Of a DNA stretch of 64,000 bases, positions 62,095-64,000 are shown in pieces. A program made the translations under genes and the position numbers. Numbering within the stretch: the first letter of the stretch is position 1; every line of letters starts with the position of its first letter. Below the pieces are notes generated by a model. The model saw nothing but the letters and a program-made list of their open reading frames with translations. It made no database searches and had not been told where the DNA came from. The stretch is taken from positions 81,934,069-81,998,068 of the forward strand of contig CM065301.1 of NCBI GenBank assembly GCA_032871835.1. Direction: 5' to 3'. The DNA is from Dipteronia dyeriana. Lineage: Eukaryota; Streptophyta; Magnoliopsida; Sapindales; Sapindaceae.

Positions 62095-63620
62095 TTATAT
62101 TTCATACTTAGATATTGAAAGATCTTTTAATTTAATATTATCTATAAATAATTGAGAAGGAAAACAAAAATCTGAGGCCCTTAAATTTTTGGAGGCTCTA
62201 AGCTTCTGCCTTCTTGGCCAGTGGCTTTGAGAATACATCACAGCAAATAAAAGCCAAAAACAAAGACCATATAGCATCATTTGAGTCAGGTATGTCCAAA
62301 AACTCTTCGACTTCGACATCAATTCATCATTTGTTTGTCATAGCGATCAAGAAACCCCTGCAAATGTCAAAGTTACAATGTATCAAGTGACTTTGAAACC
62401 AAGTGTGCAAGCATTCAAAGTACAAACGAAAATGTTCTCCAATGCTCAAAACTCAAAACAGGTTGAACTTAAGTAGTCAATGCCAAATCAAAGCGATAAT
62501 TGATCAATTATTTATTTTTTAGAATTCAGCACAAACTCATAAAACATTCAGATGCAAACTAGTCTTATAACAAATTAATATATTTATTTTTTTTCTGCAT
62601 AGGGGATAAGGGTAATTAGAAAAAGTTACCGCCAATACACCAACACCGGACTGCATTTCATTAAATTTGTGTAAGGCATACTGCCTTTCCGATAATACGT
62701 CCATGTCCTGTCAACACCATCAACTATGAGATTCTATAATATGTTAATACGTATCAAAACCATAGAAGATTGATGATAAAGAGATATGCATAACAAAAAT
62801 AATGGCTTGACAATGTTGTATGCAAAATAAATGCATATTGCTATTATTTGCATTTCTTATACAAAGACAACGTATGAGACAAACAAAATGAAACTTATTT
62901 TAATAGGGCAAATATCTACTTGACACAATTTTCAACAAACCACACCAGCAATTAAATTAATGAACTAAACAACTCTTTTTGTGCTTCATGTCAAAACTAT
63001 ATACAGTGAAAAATGTTGAAACTTTTCAAATCTATTCTATACACTTTCACACACCTTTGATGCACACATCTGCTCTCGGTACGTATACTTTAAACCTTCA
63101 AGTTTTCCGGTGTTTGCAAGGTCGTCAACAAAGCTCTTAACTTTTGCAACCTAATCAAACAAAAGGTAAAGAAAGTAACAAAATCAGAGAAAGAATGTGA
63201 AATCTTCTTAAAAAGTTGAGACATGAAAAAACTCACTTCGGGATTCTCTTTATTTTTTGTGTTAGGAAGTCCTATCACAAATCCGGCCACATTATTAACA
63301 AAGACCTGAATACGGACAAATGAGAAGTGATAAATCAAAGTCTAAAGACCGTTCAAACTTTCAAGACCACCATATAAAAATCATTGCATGCCTAGCGCAA
63401 TGCCAATTGTTGGTTGGTGAAACAAAACGCTCTCTAACCGAATACCATTATAACATGTTTGACAAAAGAAGCTTCATATATTAATTAAACATTCAAAAAT
63501 AAAAAATCACAACACAAAAAAGAAAAAAGAAGTAAGATAGAGCAAACACAAACTTACAATATCTCGTAATTTATTTGCTATTTTGTTAATGCTAAGTTTC
63601 TTCCTGTCAAGACAGCTGCA
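62095..63620 (-). pseudogene. Unrecognised small-exon gene or remnant, copy 2
   Basis: I do not recognise the family. Minus-strand exon-like segments with GT-AG borders run in order: CLDRKKLSINKIANKLRDI (63615-63558), VFVNNVAGFVIGLPNTKN then KENPE (about 63305-63237, 69 nt), VAKVKSFVDDLANTGKLE (about 63151-63097), DMDVLSERQYALHKFNEM then QSGVGVLA (about 62706-62630), and GFLDRYDKQMM followed, after a one-base slip, by SKSKSFWTYLTQM and a hydrophobic helix MLYGLCFWLLFAVMYS (about 62358-62230). The last suggests a C-terminal membrane anchor. The early exons match copy 1 in size and phase. The one-base slip argues for decay or a misplaced border. The upstream part of the gene may extend beyond the window. 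Confidence 0.4.
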
Positions 63621-63849
63621 ATAATGAAAAAATTCACATTAACAACAGTATGTAATACATTGGCAAGTGGTAATCGGTTCAATAAACAATAAATTATCTA
63701 GATTCATTCACAAAATACAAGATTTCGTAACGAATGAGCTGGTTAGGAAATCAAAAGGGTCTTATAAGGAAACGATCAAACGAAGTTTCAACTACCAATT
63801 TACTTGTTGTGCAATAAAGGTTATAAAATCTCACACTCAGTTTTAAAAC

Positions 63850-63935
63850 TCGAGAGGTGTGGTGAGGCAGTCATGCCTTTATGAGGTGAGGAAGTCATGC
63901 CTTCGTGAGGCGAGGCAGCAGCCTTGAGGCGGTCG
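63850..63935. repeat. Short tandem repeat of GTGAGGYRAGG/AGTCATGCCTT blocks
   Basis: GAGGCAGTCATGCCTTTAT, GAGGTGAGGAAGTCATGCCT and GAGGCGAGGCAGCAGCCTT follow one another. Similar GAGGCGAGGC-rich tips occur at ends of plant DNA transposons; the element, if any, runs out of the window. Confidence 0.5.
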
Positions 63936-64000
63936 TGGTGATAGTCTCGGTTTGAAATGATAAAAAGAAATTAAATTTAAAAAAAAAATAAAGTAGAAAA

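Overview
The window is AT-rich nuclear DNA from a flowering plant, very probably a eudicot. It shows plant GT-AG introns, two conserved single-copy nuclear genes, and flanks made of plant transposable elements (MULE, FAR1-like, hAT, Ty1/copia, Ty3/gypsy). I see no bacterial, organellar or CRISPR-like content. The species cannot be fixed from the sequence alone.

Layout. 0-7.1 kb is a graveyard of DNA transposons and a retroelement scrap: the 3' end of an Ulp1-like peptidase gene (+), a broken mudrA-type transposase gene (-) with a phased array of ATCGAG boxes just upstream of its start, a decayed FAR1-type MULE transposase (+) and an RNase H fragment. 7.6-11.2 kb is a non-autonomous hAT element with an exact 8-bp target duplication, split by a nested 2.6-kb solo LTR. 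11.2-14.1 kb is AT-rich with short tandem repeats and a tRNA-like sequence.

14.1-30.9 kb is the genic island. DDB1 (+) can be read as 19 exons giving exactly 1088 residues, the usual plant DDB1 length. CDC123/D123 (-) has an uninterrupted 333-codon reading frame and a 5'-UTR intron. The two genes are convergent, with about 1.26 kb between their stop codons. DDB1 is the adaptor of CUL4 ubiquitin ligases; CDC123 assembles translation factor eIF2.

30.9-52 kb is again repetitive: a fold-back element near the CDC123 promoter, a probable copia-type LTR (about 33-35.3 kb), a nest of gypsy LTRs with recognisable PPT and PBS sites (36.3-40 kb, including an inverted LTR pair), and a 3'-truncated Ty1/copia element on the minus strand (43.35-49.7 kb) with a 5' LTR, PBS and decayed gag, protease, integrase and RT. 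52-55.7 kb and 62-63.6 kb hold two diverged copies of the same unrecognised small-exon gene (-). Between them, 56.3-61.8 kb is a complete-ended LTR retrotransposon (TSD ATAGT, two LTRs, PBS, PPT) with no gag-pol, whose interior is built of short tandem arrays rich in TCGAGC. This LARD-like element is the most unusual structure in the window.

Exon borders come from splice consensus plus reading-frame continuity with remembered family proteins. No alignment or search was run.
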